Shown here: piece after piece, positions 1 to 12,800 of the stretch
Position numbering within the stretch: position 1 is the stretch's first letter
How the letters are laid out: each line of letters starts with the position of its first letter
Source of the DNA: Rapana venosa
Lineage: Eukaryota > Mollusca > Gastropoda > Neogastropoda > Muricidae
Assembly: GCA_028751875.1 (NCBI GenBank)
Contig: CM054143.1
Span: forward strand, 63,529,328-63,593,327
DNA length: 64,000 nucleotides
Direction of reading: 5' to 3'
Notes under the pieces: generated by a model
Told to the model about the DNA's origin: nothing
The model's database searches: none
The model's input: the letters and a program-made list of their open reading frames with translations, nothing else
Made by a program: the position numbers and the translations under genes

Positions 1-765
1 TAAGGATCTTAGAGTTGAAGCTCACATGAGGATTCGTTTTAGAATAATGAGCATTTCATAACTGTAGGAGTCGGTGCTGCAGGTCTGTAATCAAGAGATG
101 CAAGTTTATTATTCGTAGAAAATGGACAGATGATTGAATTGTTCCATAGATCAGGTGCACAATAGGTTTTTTTAAAGACCAAGAAAATGAAACCCTAAAA
201 ACATGACTCGGCTGCTCAGCACATAACCTCAACCAATGTCTATCCACACCAGCAGCTTCCTTCACATTCAATCGTTTAAAAACTGATTTAAATGCCACTC
301 TACCTAATGTCTGGACACAGACAATAGAGGTTCCAGTTCATAAAGGTGTTAACATTTAATCGGTATTAAACAGCTTTATATCAATTTTCTTTACTTCTCA
401 TATAGGAAACATTCTTGAAAAAATTGTCCAAAAACGCCAATGGCTTTATTGTGAAAAAAAAATTATACCACTCCTACAAATCAGACAGTTTTCAAAGAGG
501 GAGATGTACAGCTGGTCACCTAGTAAAGACAAACCATCATTGTAAAGAAATCCAAACCAAAAATTACACTGGTTACATTCTGTGATGTAAGGAAAGCTTA
601 CAAGAGGGTCTGACTAGGTGATCATTATGCAAAATGAAAATATTGGTATTGATGGCATGATGATCTAGTACTTAAAGAATATTCTGTCTGAAAGATCTAT
701 TTGTAAAAAGGTCAATGGAGTTTATGCAGACTTCACATTTTTTTTATATGGGGAGCAATTCTTGT
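1..765. other. Non-coding flank, nothing recognised
   Basis: I see no protein motif, RNA gene or repeat structure on either strand. The only open frames are short and lack recognisable domains. The stretch ends at the target-site duplication of the RTE insertion that follows. Confidence 0.5.
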
Positions 766-777
766 TCCAATAATCAT
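766..777. repeat. Target-site duplication, left copy (RTE copy 1)
   Basis: The 12 bases tccaataatcat here recur at 3,247-3,258 on the other side of the RTE insertion. At least the last nine bases (aataatcat) are a duplication of the target; the first three also fit the element sequence, so they may be microhomology. Confidence 0.7.
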
Positions 778-791
778 CATCATCATCATCA

Positions 792-1996
792 TCAGACCCG
801 TGACCTTGGCGGTCGTGGGGGAGACATAAAAGACGATGCCGTGGTAAGCCTCCTCCATCCATCTCGGTCCTCGGCTCTGCGCAGTAGTGCCGAGTCATTC
901 ATCCTGGTCCATTCTCTGATGTTGTCCATCCATGACTTGTTCTGTCTTCCCCTCCTTCTGCCACCTTCGAGTGTTCCCTGCAGTACTGTTTTGGGCAGAG
1001 TGTTGTGGCGGGTGACGTGGCCGAACCATGTCAGCTTTTTCTTCTTGACGATGGTGAGAAGGGGTTCCTGTGGACCAGCCAGCCGTGTTATTTGACTCTT
1101 GACAAATTCGTTGGTCTTTCGTTCTCTCCAGGATATGCCCAGTAGTTTTCTATGGCATTTTGTTTCGAATGACTGGATTCGCTTTGCTGTTTCAGCAGTC
1201 AATGTCCAGGTTTCACTTCCGCACAGCAGGATCGACTGAATTAGGGCTTTGTAGAGCTTTAGTTTGATTGGGAAACTGATCTCTTTACTTTTCCATATGG
1301 TGGTGAGTTTTGTCATGGAAGATGTTGCCATGGCTATTCTGACTTTGATTTCTGTCGTTGATCGCCCGTCCTTTGTGAGTGTAGCGCCGAGGTATTTAAA
1401 AGCGTCTACCTCCTCCAGTTGTTGGCCGTTCATGTGAATTTTAGCGGTGGCATTGCTCGTGCTGTTCACAAGTACTTTACTTTTCTCCGAGCTCACCTCC
1501 ATCCCATATGCTCCAGCTCTGTTCTCAAGTCTGGTCGTAAGATCTTGCAGCTCTGTGTTACTTCCGCCATGAGGTCAATGTCATCGGCAAACCGTAAGTT
1601 GTTGAGGGGTCTGCCGCCAATGGAGATGGTAGGGTGGAAGTCATGGAAGGTCTCTCTCATGATGTTTTCCAAGAACAGATTGAACAGGACTGGAGATAGC
1701 AGGCATCCTTGTCGGACCCCAACTGTGGTTTTGAAGTAGTCTCCGACCTGATTGTTCAGAAGGACTGCACTGCTTGCAGTGTTGTATAGTGCTTGAATGG
1801 TTTGCACTAGTCCTTCTTCAATGCCAAACATTCTGAGGACCTGCCACAGGCCTTCGTGCCATACTCTGTCAAAAGCCTTCTTGAAGTCGATGAAGTTGTG
1901 GAACAGGTCTCTCTGATGTTGAAGATGTTTTTCCATCATGATGTGGCAGTTAAAAATCTGTTCGATTGTCAAGGAGGACAACCTGGCATGCGCCAA
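792..1996 (-). pseudogene. RTE reverse transcriptase, C-terminal part (3' arm)
   Basis: Two overlapping minus-strand frames (1,493-1,996 and 792-1,502) encode the RT palm and the C-terminal region. Visible landmarks are FIDFKKAFDRVW, GVRQGCLLSPVLFN, the catalytic FADDIDLM box, FKYLGATLTKDG, and a C-terminal stretch with WFGHVTRH and a basic GGRRRGRQ segment. A frame change near 1,500 separates the palm from the C-terminal part, so the copy is not translatable as one protein. The start near 1,996 lies at the inversion junction and is not a natural N-terminus. Confidence 0.85.
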
Positions 1997-3247
1997 ACGG
2001 CAAGATCCATAACCAAATAGATTTTATCTTAACACCACGGCGCTTCAAATCCAGCATCAACAGAGCCAGAACAAGAACCTACCCTGGAGCTGACATAGGC
2101 AGTGACCACGACCTTGTGCTGCTGGTATTCAAAATGAAGCTGAAGAAAAACAAACAGCCTGCAAACCCACGTATCAAATTTGACGTGGACAAACTAAAAG
2201 ATCCAGATGTCGAGGAGATCTTCCAAGCTAAGCTTGGCGGACGTTTTGCGGCATTAACCCTCCTGGACAATGACATCAATGACCTCACCAACAACTTCAA
2301 TGAGGCAGTCCGAGAAACAGCAGAGGAGGTACTCGGTCGTCAGAGGAATAAACACCAGCCATGGACTACCAATGACATCTTGGACCTCTGCGATACAAGA
2401 AGAGCACTGAAACCAACCAGGTCTTCCAACCCTAAAGAATACCGGGAGGCCAACAATCTCGTGAAGAAGTCAATGTTAAAGGCCAGAGAGAAGTGGGTCA
2501 GTGATCAATGTGATGAGATCGAATAAAACATGAAAGTGGGCAACAGTAAAAAGGCATACGACACCCTGAAGAAACTCACAAAACCACTTCAAACCAAATC
2601 ATCAGTCATTGAAGACAGCTCCGGAAACATCCTCACAGAAAGCTCAGCTGCATTGAACAGGTGGTCTGAATATTGTCAAGAACTGTACAACTACCCAATA
2701 CAACCTGACAAGAGCATAATAGAAGAGAAAGCAGCAACATCAAGAGCACCCTCGCCATTACCTATACTGAGGGAAGAAGTGGAAGAAGCCATCCACAGCT
2801 TACCAGTAGGAAAGTCCCCAGGAGCAGACAATATACCAGCAGAGCTGCTCAAGCATGGTGGCGAAACAGTCATCACATATGTTACAGCTATCTGTCAGAA
2901 GATTTGGGAGACAAAACAGTGGCCAACAGACTGGACACAATCACTCATACCCCTGCCCAAGAAGGGGAATTTACGCCAATGCCAAAACTATAGAACAATC
3001 AGCCTCATCAGCCACGCCAGCAAGATCATGCTCAAAGTTATTTTGAATCGACTCAAGAAGGAGGCAGAAGAACACCTTGCAGAGGAACAAGCTGGGTTCA
3101 GGGCAGGCAGGAGCACAATCGAACAGATTTTTTTAACTGCCACATCATGATGGAAAAACATCTTCAACATCAGAGAGACCTGTTCCACAACTTCATCGAC
3201 TTCAAGAAGGCTTTTGACAGAGTATGGCACGAAGGCCTGTGGCAGGT
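1966..3247 (+). pseudogene. RTE endonuclease C-terminus and RT N-terminus (inverted 5' arm)
   Basis: Two plus-strand frames (1,966-2,526 and 2,530-3,150) encode the end of an APE-type endonuclease (TWHAPNGKIHNQIDFIL, then the SDHDLVLL motif) followed by the linker and the first RT blocks (PGADNIPAELLKHGG, then the EEQAGFRAGRSTIEQIF region). An in-frame stop at about 2,524 divides them. The arm ends at DRVWHEGLWQV, so it overlaps the 3' arm by about 130 bp. It is part of the same dead insertion. Confidence 0.85.
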
Positions 3248-3261
3248 CCAATAATCATACT

Positions 3262-6200
3262 CCATATTAATTCATGAACTTCCACACGCTTTGAGGGGTA
3301 ATGCAACCATTATTCAATATCGCGATGACATTGCCATGTGGATCAATATTTTTCTTAAAAAGAAAAAGTAGAATGATAAATTGTGTTCAAAAGATATATC
3401 TGGACGAACTGAAAAAACACAGTAAATATATGTAACAGGATGAGCTGCAGAGAAAAAAAACTTGCTTAGACAATTTTAACAATGGAAAACAAACCAAACA
3501 CATTGCTGTTATTAATGTTTGATTTGGTACATTTCAACACAAACAAGATGTCACATTCTTGGGTATACATTTAACATGCTAATTCAACTGGAAATACATA
3601 ATGATGAAAACTTAATTTCAAAATCCACGAAACGTGTAATTTCTTAAAGTTTATGAGTGCCAAGTGAAGGAGCCAGATACTAAATGCTAATATTATCTAC
3701 ACACCTTGCTGGTTCATTGATTTCTTACAAACTGGTTTCTGGGAAAGAAGTGTATTTTTCTGCTCTACATCATGTCTTTTAAAAGGTTACACAAGGTGGA
3801 TAGCAAGGCAATAGATGTAGGGCTAAGAGTTCCAAATCACGCCAGTGCACTTAACTTGCACAGCTGCTCAAGTTCTTTCCGTTTCTGAGCAAAGAACTTA
3901 TCTGTTTCTAAATATGTTATTCAAAGTACTGCTGTCTCAATTCTGTTCTTCATTAACTATCTATCAACCAAAAGGAATGTCTAAAAACAGCTAGTTTGTC
4001 TCTGTTCTTCGCTAAGCTCCACTTGCCAGCGGTCAGTCAATTCAATTGGCACCCTGCTGCAGAGTCGGTCACATCGGGAGAGTGCCTTCTGTGTTTTCTG
4101 TTCTGTACTTTCTGTGAGCACAGCAATCTTTCTTTTGTCTCTTGGAGTGTATGTTTGCAGTTGTGTTTGTGCAGCTTTCCATTCAGTTGTATATGTTTGA
4201 AAGCTTTTGTGGTGTAGGTAATTGGTAAAAAAGTATATGTGCATATATTTTAACCTAAGCGTGAAATTTAAAAGCAATATGTCTGACTGTGATAGCCACA
4301 GTGGTCCTCTCCCATACCTAAAGAGGAAGTTTCTCTGCTAAACTCGTCAGATATTCATTGCAAGTTTGGGACCAATATGTGCTACTCTTCAAAAACTTGG
4401 CAAAAAAGCCCTCTGGAACAAACCCCCAATTCCCACCATCATCATCCTTCCTTAGAGAAGAACAGCAGAGTCATCTCTTGCCCATCGTTTGAATTGAATA
4501 GAGGAAAATTCAGGCAGGGAGGCAAGATAAACACAAAAAGAGGGAGATGACCATTCTCCTTACCTCTTTGCTTTACTTTCTGCTGCACCGAAAGCATCCA
4601 AAGGGCAGCTCCTCCACCACCCCAACTGCCTTTCCCTGTGTCGGACAAGAGGGCCAACCTAATGAAGCACTAGGGCAAAAAGCAGGATGGTGCCAGGCTG
4701 AAGACCAACCACACTGGCCAAGTACCGCATTCCACAAATCTACCGTACTTTGGGAGTGCCACACACAAAGCAGGAAGTAAGGTCAGCACTAATGTTTAAG
4801 GCAAATTCAGCTGACGCTTGAGTAGGGGAATGCAGAGTAGACCCCCAGCATGCAACAGTGGTGGTCACTGCAGTGACCTTAACCTGCTGGTCAGCAAGGC
4901 GATTTGTAAAGAAACTTCTGCAGCTAAGGACATCAGAGCCTAAGTTAGTGAGTGCATAGGGGGAAACTGGCAGATACTCTCAACCTTAAAGGGCATGCAA
5001 CCTTTGACCTCTCACTCTGAAGAAGAAAAACACAGGTGATGCCTCACCAAAGTTACTGCAGGCAATGGATTTGCCCCATTGAGGCGAAATTCACAGAGCT
5101 CTGGAAGAGGCCAAAGATACTCAGAAACTAAGCAACTGACTTGGGAGTACAAGAAAAAAAATACTATGGGGCCAACGCCAGCATTATGGAGGTCACACCA
5201 GCCAGCAATTTTAAGAGCAGGACTACCAGCTAAGAAACAGCCAATGGAAATGTATTTCTCTGTATTGTACTCCACAGCATATTTATCTGCATGAAATTCG
5301 GGCTGCTCTCCCCGGGGAGAGCGCGTTGCCACAAGAGCAGCGCCACCCATTATTTATCATTTCCAGTCTGCATCTGTATGTGGATCAGGTTTCACAACTT
5401 TCAGTGAAGGCATTAGTTTTTAGCCTTTCTGAAGATGGAAAAAAGAGCTTCACTGAGCTCTATCTGTACTGTACAGTGTGCACTTAGCTGCTATCTGAAC
5501 ACATTCGAAGGTGGTTCTTTGGCTAACACAGACTTGCTTATGAAGGGGTGTTTGCAGTCGTCCCATGCTCAAACAAAAAAAATCCTGAGACATCAATATC
5601 ATGTTAGAAAGTTTGACCCCCTAGAAAATGTTTATTGAAAGAACTTTCTCGAAACCTGATTTTGCTTCTTCTTCCCCTTACTGGACAGTGCTGCCAAACC
5701 CTATGCCCTAGACTTGCCAGCATGCCACTGAGGAACAGCAAAGTAATCCACAGTTTGTATGTAGATGGCGTATTGAAGTATTCTTGACACGGGGTTCACC
5801 AGTGTCCTACAGAACTGGTTAAATTTCAAGATTGCAGAGCTGTGTGCTAAAGCAATAACAACAAGAAAGTTGAGAAGAATGCTTCTCTGAGAAAAGACTA
5901 ATGTATAAAACTACTGTTCATTGCCTTACAGGCCCCACACAGTGTTAACAGAGAGAGACCCTCCAGATCCCTGCCTGTGATGAACTCCAGCTGATGAAGG
6001 CAAAGCTGCTGTTGTTCATACAGCAGTAGCACTAGAGAGGTAAGTGCTTCTGCTGCCGGGCTGCAGGCGCCTATTCCTATTGTTATGACAACTGCTGGCT
6101 GGACTAGCCAGGTTCACTTGCTTTTAAAGCAAAGTGATTAACATTGGCAAACCAAACTTGGGACAGGCCATATGAAACATGAACTGTTTCTTCTATTTTA

Positions 6201-6734
6201 TGTCTATTCACAAAAGGCGATATTAGACAAGAGAGAGGGAGGATGGGAGGGAGGGGGTATGAACAATAGAAAAGTAATGTGACAATGGAACTGTAAACTA
6301 TCAACATAACAATGTAATCAATATCACGAAAAACAATGAAGAAAGCTATCAATCTATTGAAAATAAATCACAATTGTTCTGAGATGAGAGACAGAGGGGC
6401 AAATATCCTTGCTCTGGGAAGGCAGTCTGTTGCATCACATAATTATGCTACTGGAGATTACTTCTGGGACACTGCCTTAACGCCAACCCGATTTCACATA
6501 GCAATATATTGTTGCTGAAAACCTTAACCAAGAAATTTTCATGAATGTCAGGAAGGTGGTGTTTCAAAAACTGACGTTCAAAAAGAATAAGAATATTTCA
6601 GATTGTTTCACCACATATGCATATAGCATTTCTAGCAAAATTTGCCCAGAATGCATTCAGTTTCAGTCTGTTAAACAAATTATTGTTCTTACTTCCATTT
6701 GTGTATATCCAAAGTCGGAAAGAAACGTATATAT
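3262..6734. other. Intergenic DNA without a recognisable gene
   Basis: About 3.5 kb with no frame I can assign to a protein family and no LINE, SINE or LTR I recognise. Short open frames occur on both strands but carry no motif. The one structural item is the 18-bp palindrome at 5,305-5,322. Unrecognised old repeats or regulatory DNA could be present. Confidence 0.45.
5305..5322. repeat. Perfect 18-bp GC-rich palindrome
   Basis: GCTCTCCCCGGGGAGAGC is its own reverse complement. It lies in otherwise AT-rich DNA and is followed within 30 bp by AGCGCCACCCATTATTTAT. Its role is unknown; it could be part of an unrecognised repeat or a 3' UTR element. Confidence 0.6.
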
Positions 6735-7575
6735 TCTTCTTCAAGTGTCCGGTCTGGTCCTGCAGACATCGACGATCATGGCTTTCCATTTTTCCATGTT
6801 CTTGGTCCCTCTCATGAGCTCATTGTTGGTGCCCTCTTTATTCGTTGCGAATTTGTTTAAGCTGTGTGAATTTTGTGTGTTGTGTTCCTCTGCTCTTGTT
6901 TCCACATGTTTTGCCACTCCATAACAGTTTCTCTAGTCCATCAGCCCTGATTATATGGCCGAAAAATGTGAGCTGTCTTTCTCTGATGGTGTTGAGAAGG
7001 GATCTCTTGTATCCAGCTATTTCCATTACTTCTGCATTTGTTTTTCTTTTTGTCCATGGGACTTTCATGATTCTCCAGATGAACCACATCTCCACTGCTT
7101 CTAGTCGCTGTTCTGTGTCCTTGGCTAGGGTCCAGCACTTGCATCCGTACAGAAGAATGGACCATACGTAGGCTCTCACAACATGGATCTTTGTCTTGAG
7201 GCTTATCTTACTGTTGGTAAAAATGCATTTCATGTTGTTAAAAGTTGCCTTAGATTGACTGATTCTCTTCTTGATTTCTGTGTCACACTTGCCGTCCAGG
7301 GTGATAGTACAACCAAGGTATTTAAAGGTGTTTACTTGTCTGATTCTCTCTCCTTTACAGGCTGTGTTGCATTGTGGTATAACAGCTTTTTTCGAGATCA
7401 CCATGCATTCTGTCTTCTTTGCATTGAGCTGTAATCCTTTCTTTTCGCTTTCGTCTGTTACTGTTGTTAATATATTTTGCAGTTTTTCTTCAGAGTTGGC
7501 GATAAGGACTGTGTCATCTGCATATCTCAGGTTGTTGATGTTGTGGCCACTCACACTAATTCCCTCATGATTCTC
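6735..7575 (-). mobile_element. RTE-like LINE fragment (RT C-terminal half)
   Basis: The minus-strand frame at 6,838-7,554 begins just before the catalytic RYADDTVLIA box and continues through FKYLGCTITLDGK, an ILLYGCKCWTL stretch, and FFGHIIRADGLEK. This matches the C-terminal half of an RTE-type RT, in a different family from the copies at 778, 10,024 and 45,047. The coding similarity continues in another frame down to about 6,735, where a GAAGAA-rich tail follows. The 5' part is missing, as usual for truncated LINE copies. I could not identify target-site duplications. Confidence 0.75.
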
Positions 7576-7582
7576 AATATTT

Positions 7583-7612
7583 CGTAGAATTACGAAATAT
7601 TCTACGAAACGT
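7583..7612. repeat. Short hairpin
   Basis: TTTCGTAGAAT is followed after about 7 bases by its reverse complement ATTCTACGAAA, directly at the truncated 5' end of the LINE fragment. It could be part of an integration junction or chance. Confidence 0.4.
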
Positions 7613-7619
7613 GTATAAG

Positions 7620-8010
7620 GTCAGAAAAAGAAGAATTACAGAAAGAGTATCCTGTATCTATTTGCTTTTTCCTTATATATTCCCAGCATGCATTCTCGAC
7701 TATGTGATAACTCTCATGAACAGATTTAGGAATAGTCAGGTCATATACAGAGTTTAAACTACTTGTCCCTTTTTTGAAGCTGCATTAACTTTCTCATTAT
7801 ATTACTTATTGCAATGGGATGGTATCCAGCAAAAAGTAATATTGGTACCTCTTTAATATCAGGAAGTGGATGAGAATGTTAATTTCGGTTACAAAATTCT
7901 GTCTAGCTTTCGAGTCTGGATGTCTGAGAGATTCTAAAACTGACTTTGATTTAACGCACATAAGAACCTGTTGTATGATTCTTGGAAAGTCAAGCAAATA
8001 GTATATATCT
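7620..8010. other. Non-coding spacer
   Basis: AT-rich sequence between the LINE fragment and the apparent 5' end of the next LINE. I see no coding potential or repeat. Confidence 0.4.
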
Positions 8011-9807
8011 ACCTTTGCGCCTGTCGGCAGCACTGTGTGTGGCTCTGTGTTTGAATGCTGGATGTGTGTGTTTTTCTGCTTCCTTTCCAGAAATTTTTAC
8101 ATCTTCTTGTTCGTGTTTTCACCCTGAGTTATTTGGTCAGAACATTTTCCTTTGTTATTATCTACTTTTTGAGATATTTCGATTTATATTTTTTCATCTT
8201 TGTTTGAATTGCTCAAAATTTGATTCGACTTATGAATTGTGTTTACCTGACTGTGCTGGTCTTTGTGACCCACTTTAATCTGACCCTACTGCCGTTCAAC
8301 AAATTGCACGTGATTCACGAACTGACACCACCCCCATCAATCAAGTCTAGTGTGTGTTGTTCTGCTACCATGGCAGTGAGAGCCGCCGACATTAGAGCTA
8401 TGCTCGCACCTGAGATTTGTCAAAAACAGTACACGCTTGCTCCTGATATTAAGCAGGTATAACACACTTAGGCATTCATTGCCGCAAAACCAGACAGGGG
8501 AACACGGGCAGGCCAACGTCATCGCCAGTGGTGGGCTTCCCTCTCCAGTCTCCCCCCTCACCTCTGACGTCACTTCTGTTACCCCTGACAACGCTTCTTC
8601 CCCATGCTGCTGTCCACCCGCCCCTTAAGCTGTTCACTGTTCTGTTGTTTGTGACTCTGATAATGTTTTTTGTTCTGATGATGATGATGTATACCATGAT
8701 GTGTTTCAAACACAGAATCCCCTGATTAGCACAGTTTTTTCACCATCTTCTACTCCTGATTCACCATCCAAACTCTTGTCTGTTCTTCTGCTAGCCGCAT
8801 CTCCACCATCGCCTTTGTCCTCTTCCTCTGATACTTGTCCAAACTCACCACTTTCATCTTCAACCTCTCCACCTCCTTCAGATCTCCTTCAAGTTTGTTT
8901 GTTCAATGTGCAGTCTGTCTGTCCAAATGGAAAAGCCGACTACATTTCTGATGTTATCTCTGAAAAAAACTTTGACTTAACCTTCCTCACCAAAACTTGG
9001 TTTAAAACCCCACAGGCCATAACCAAAAATAAAACAGCTGCCCTCCCCTGGTTAAAAAACCCTTTTTTTTTCCCCGACCCCTCTCAGGAGGGGGGGATTG
9101 CCATCATTCTAAAAGCCCAACATTGGAACCGTCTCTTCTTTCAGTCAAAACTTCAATTCTCAAATAAAATTCTTTTAAGTTTGCAAAATCAATCCAACCA
9201 CCGGGCCCAAACTCAAATTACTTCTGCTCCTTTTTACCGCCCACCTCCCCACCCTTTTTAAAACAACCAAAAAACCTTCTCTTTTTCCCAAAAATTTCCG
9301 CCCCTTCCTCAAACCACACGGCCTCCCCCACAAAACGAAAATTTCTTGGTGATTTCAACTTCCATTTCGACAACCATCTTCCCCAGTTCAAAACGCTTTC
9401 TCTTTCTCTGCCCAGCCATTCTCTCCCCAAAAACGGGAAAAAACGAAGCAACACACAAAATAGGGTCATATTTAGACTCTAAATTACAAAACTATCATTT
9501 AACTTCTCACACCCTTGTTTCTGCACCGGGAACTGCACCTGATCATTCCCCCCATTTTTTTTCTTTTCTTAACATCAAAAAAACCTGCCCAAAAGAAAAA
9601 AAGGTTACTCGTCGCAATCAAAAGGCCTTAGACTTTCCCAAACCTCTTTTCCCACAAGCTTCCGAACGTTTTTCAAAAACCCTGACCAACTTCCTCTCTG
9701 ATCCTATAACCTTTTCCCCCCGCCAACTGCTTGATGACATGCCCCCCCTACTGACCATCTCCTCCCTGACAGACTCGGCGCCTTTTAAATACCCAAACAT
9801 CTTGAAA
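8011..9807 (+). mobile_element. LINE family A, copy 1, 5' part
   Basis: This is the 5' half of a CR1/L2-type non-LTR element. The 5' boundary is inferred from similarity to the second copy starting near 22,296 (both share ctttgcgcc followed by a GGCAGCA-type stretch). A plus-strand frame at 8,701-9,261 holds a Ser/Pro-rich leader and then the start of an APE-type endonuclease (CLFNVQSVCPNGKADYIS, then DLTFLTKTWFKT). From about 9,060 the sequence is degraded, with inflated homopolymers and many frame changes, but still tracks the endonuclease (weakly visible GDFNFHFD-like and SDH-like regions). It stops at 9,807, where another element is inserted, and resumes at 14,636. Confidence 0.75.
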
Positions 9808-12800
9808 TGTAACAACCTCACAGAAGAGGGGTTTTGGGATCATTTTTTTCTAAGAAGAAAAGGAAAAAAATTTCCCAAATTTTAAACTAAAAGGTAATTT
9901 TCTACCGGAAAATTTTTTCCCTTTTTTTTAAAAACTCCCCCCTTTCCCAAATTTTCCTCCCAAGGGTAAAATTTTAAAGCCAATGATTTTCCCCCTTTAA
10001 ATGGTATGGTTGCTTTTTTTAAGGGGTCGGGTTCAGTCAAGAAGTTTTTTGTACTGCTACGGATCCATGTAACCCATTTACAACCGGTCGCATGGGGGGG
10101 GGAAAACCCCCAAAAAGAAAAAACCCAAAACAAATGGAGACTTGGAGAGGAGATTGGGCGCCCCCAAAGAATATCCTAACCCCAGAAAACAAAAAAGAAA
10201 ATGCAAACCGAAATGATACCAAATGGGTTCGGGGCCCCGGGGTTTTACCAACGACCCCCGGCTTTCCTTTGGGTTCAACCCCAAAGGGAATGACAAGTCC
10301 TACGGGGGATTTAAAACATTATTTAAAGGGCCCCCAGAGAACAAATCACCATTGGTACATGGAACCCGTACCCCACACCGGGGGAAAAAACCAAAGCCCT
10401 AAAAGTATGAGCTTACCAAATCAAGGGGACTTTTTTGGCTAAAAGTGAGATGGACGGGTTTTGGGCAAACCCTTGACTGAAGAAGGAAACAAATCGGGTA
10501 CAGTGGCCAAGGGGAAACACACCAAAAAGGAGGGGCTTTTAATTTTCAAAAAAAAAAGGGAAGGGAGTGGGTGGAAATTATCACTGTAAAACCGGGCTTC
10601 CAGCGGGATTTTTCACACCCGGGGTGCCCGGCCAACCCCAAGAACAACCCCAAATCATAAAAAACTATGCACCATCATCTGCCCCAAACAATGAAAAGTA
10701 AAAAATTTTTAAATAAAGATCTTGAAGCCCAAAATTAAGAAAATCCCCAAAAAGGGGACATCACATCACCCAAAGGGGAATTTTTAACCCCAAAATAGGC
10801 CCTTTGCCCCCCCCCCCTCTTACAACCAAGGGGCCGGAACATTGGCCATTTTTAAACGGGGAAAGACCAAGCCCGGGGGACTACCGGGCTGGATTTTTGC
10901 CGCCCCCCAAAACCCTTCCCCATTGCCAAAAACCCTCTACCCCCAAAAGGGCATAAAGGGAGAAAACCCTGGCATGCGCCAAATGGCAAAAACCAAAACC
11001 CAAATAGTTTTTAACTTAACCCCAAAGGGCGCTTCAAAACCCCCGAAATAAACAACCCAAAAACCAAAGAACCAAACCCCTGGAGCGACATGGGCAGGAC
11101 CACGACCTTGTCCGCGGGTATTCAAAATGAAGCTGAAAAAAACAAACACCTGAAAACCCCACGTTTTAAAATTTTCCCGTGGAAAAAACAAAAAAATCCA
11201 GATGTCGGGGAGATTTTCCAAGCTAAGTTTGGGGGACGTTTTTGCGGCTTTAAAACCTCCTGGACAATGACACAATGACCTCCCCAAAACAATTTTCAAT
11301 GAGGCAGTCCAAAAACACAGAGGAGGTCCCGGGTCGCCCCAGGGGAAAAACACCAAAAGGACTCCCAAATGACATTTTGGGGCCCTTTGGGCCATAAAAA
11401 GAAGAGCACTGAACCCCAAACCGGGTTTTCCCCAACCCAAAAAATCCCGGGGAGGCCAAAAATCTCGTGAAGAAGTCAATTTTTAAAAAGGGCCAAGAGA
11501 AAGGGATAAAGTGATAAAAGTGATGAAAATCAAAAAAACATAAAGGGGGGCAACAGGAAAAAAGGAAATACGACACCCTGAAAAAACTCCAAAACCCTTA
11601 AAACCCAAAACATCATCTTTGAAAACCCTGGGAAACCTCCTCACAAAAAAAGCTCACTGCTTTAAACGGTGGTTTTAATTTTGGGTCAAAACTGAAACAA
11701 CTCCCCAAAAAACAACCTGACAAAGCATAATAGAAGAGAAAGCGGGCAACACCCAAGAGAAACCCTCTCCTTTAAACCCTAGACTGAGGGGAAAGAAGGG
11801 GAAGAAGCCACCCCGCAGCTTACCGTAGAAAAGTCCCCGGGGAGAAAACAATAACCAGCAGAGCTGCTAAAGCAAGGGGGGCGAAACATCATCACAATGT
11901 TACAGTTTATCTGTAAAAAGTTTTGGAGACAAAACGGGGCCCAACAGACTGGACACAATCACTCATCATACCCCTGCCCAAGAAGGGGAATTTTTCCCCA
12001 ATGCCCAAAACTATAAACCCAATCACCCCTCATCAGCCACGCCACAAAAATCATACTCAAAGTTATTTTGAATCGACTCAAGAAGGGGGCAGAAGACACC
12101 TTTTCAAGAACAAGCTGGGTTCCCGGGGGGCAGGAGACAATCGAACAATTTTTTTAAATGCCCCATCATGATGGGAAAAACAAACTCAACATCAGAGAGA
12201 CCCGTTTCCAAAAACTTCATCGACTTCAAAAAGGCTTTTGACAGAGTATGGGCACAAAAGGGCCCGTGGCAGTCCTCAAAGTTGGCATTTAAGAAGGACT
12301 GTGCAAACCCTTCAAGCACTATACAACACTGCAAGAGTGCAAATCCTTTTGAAAAATCCCGGGCGGAACTACTTCAAAACCACAGTTGGGTCCGACCAAG
12401 GATGCCTTTTATCCCCCGTCCTTTTTTCAATCTTTTTTGGGAAAAAATCATAGAGAGAAACCCCCAAGACTTCCACCCTAAACCTCTCCATTGGCGGCAG
12501 AACCCCTCAACAACTTACGGTTTCCGATGACATTGACCTCAGGGGGGAAGTAACACAGAGCGCCAAAATCTTAAAACCAAAAAAAAAGAACAGAGCTGGA
12601 GCATATGGGGTGGAGGTGAGCTCGGAGAAAAGTAAAGTACTTTTTGAACCAAACAAACCACCGCTAAAAGTTCCCTAACGGGCCCCAAAAACCGGAGGAG
12701 GAGACCTTTTAAATACCTTGGGGCTACAAATCACAAAGGGCCGGGGGAAACGACGACAGAAATCAAAGTCCCAAAACCATGGCAAAAAATCTTTCCCCTG

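Larger units (their letters stand above)
778..3249 (-). mobile_element. RTE-type LINE, copy 1, with inverted 5' part
   Basis: This is a 5'-truncated non-LTR retrotransposon of the RTE type. Its 3' part reads on the minus strand (about 1,972 down to 790) and ends in a GAT-repeat tail at 778-794. Its 5' part (about 1,972-3,249) is flipped and reads on the plus strand. Both parts match a non-inverted copy of the same element at 45,047-48,275. About 130 bp of the RT region occurs in both arms (1,845-1,970 and 3,120-3,249), so the insertion contains an inverted repeat. The same 9-12 bp target duplication flanks the whole block, so it is one insertion event and not a later rearrangement. Inversion of the 5' part with a short overlap is the known product of twin priming during LINE integration. 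Confidence 0.85.

Noticed and set aside
715..1095. Plus-strand 126-residue frame with a His run at the left end
   Set aside because: It is the antisense of the RTE coding region and its trinucleotide tail.
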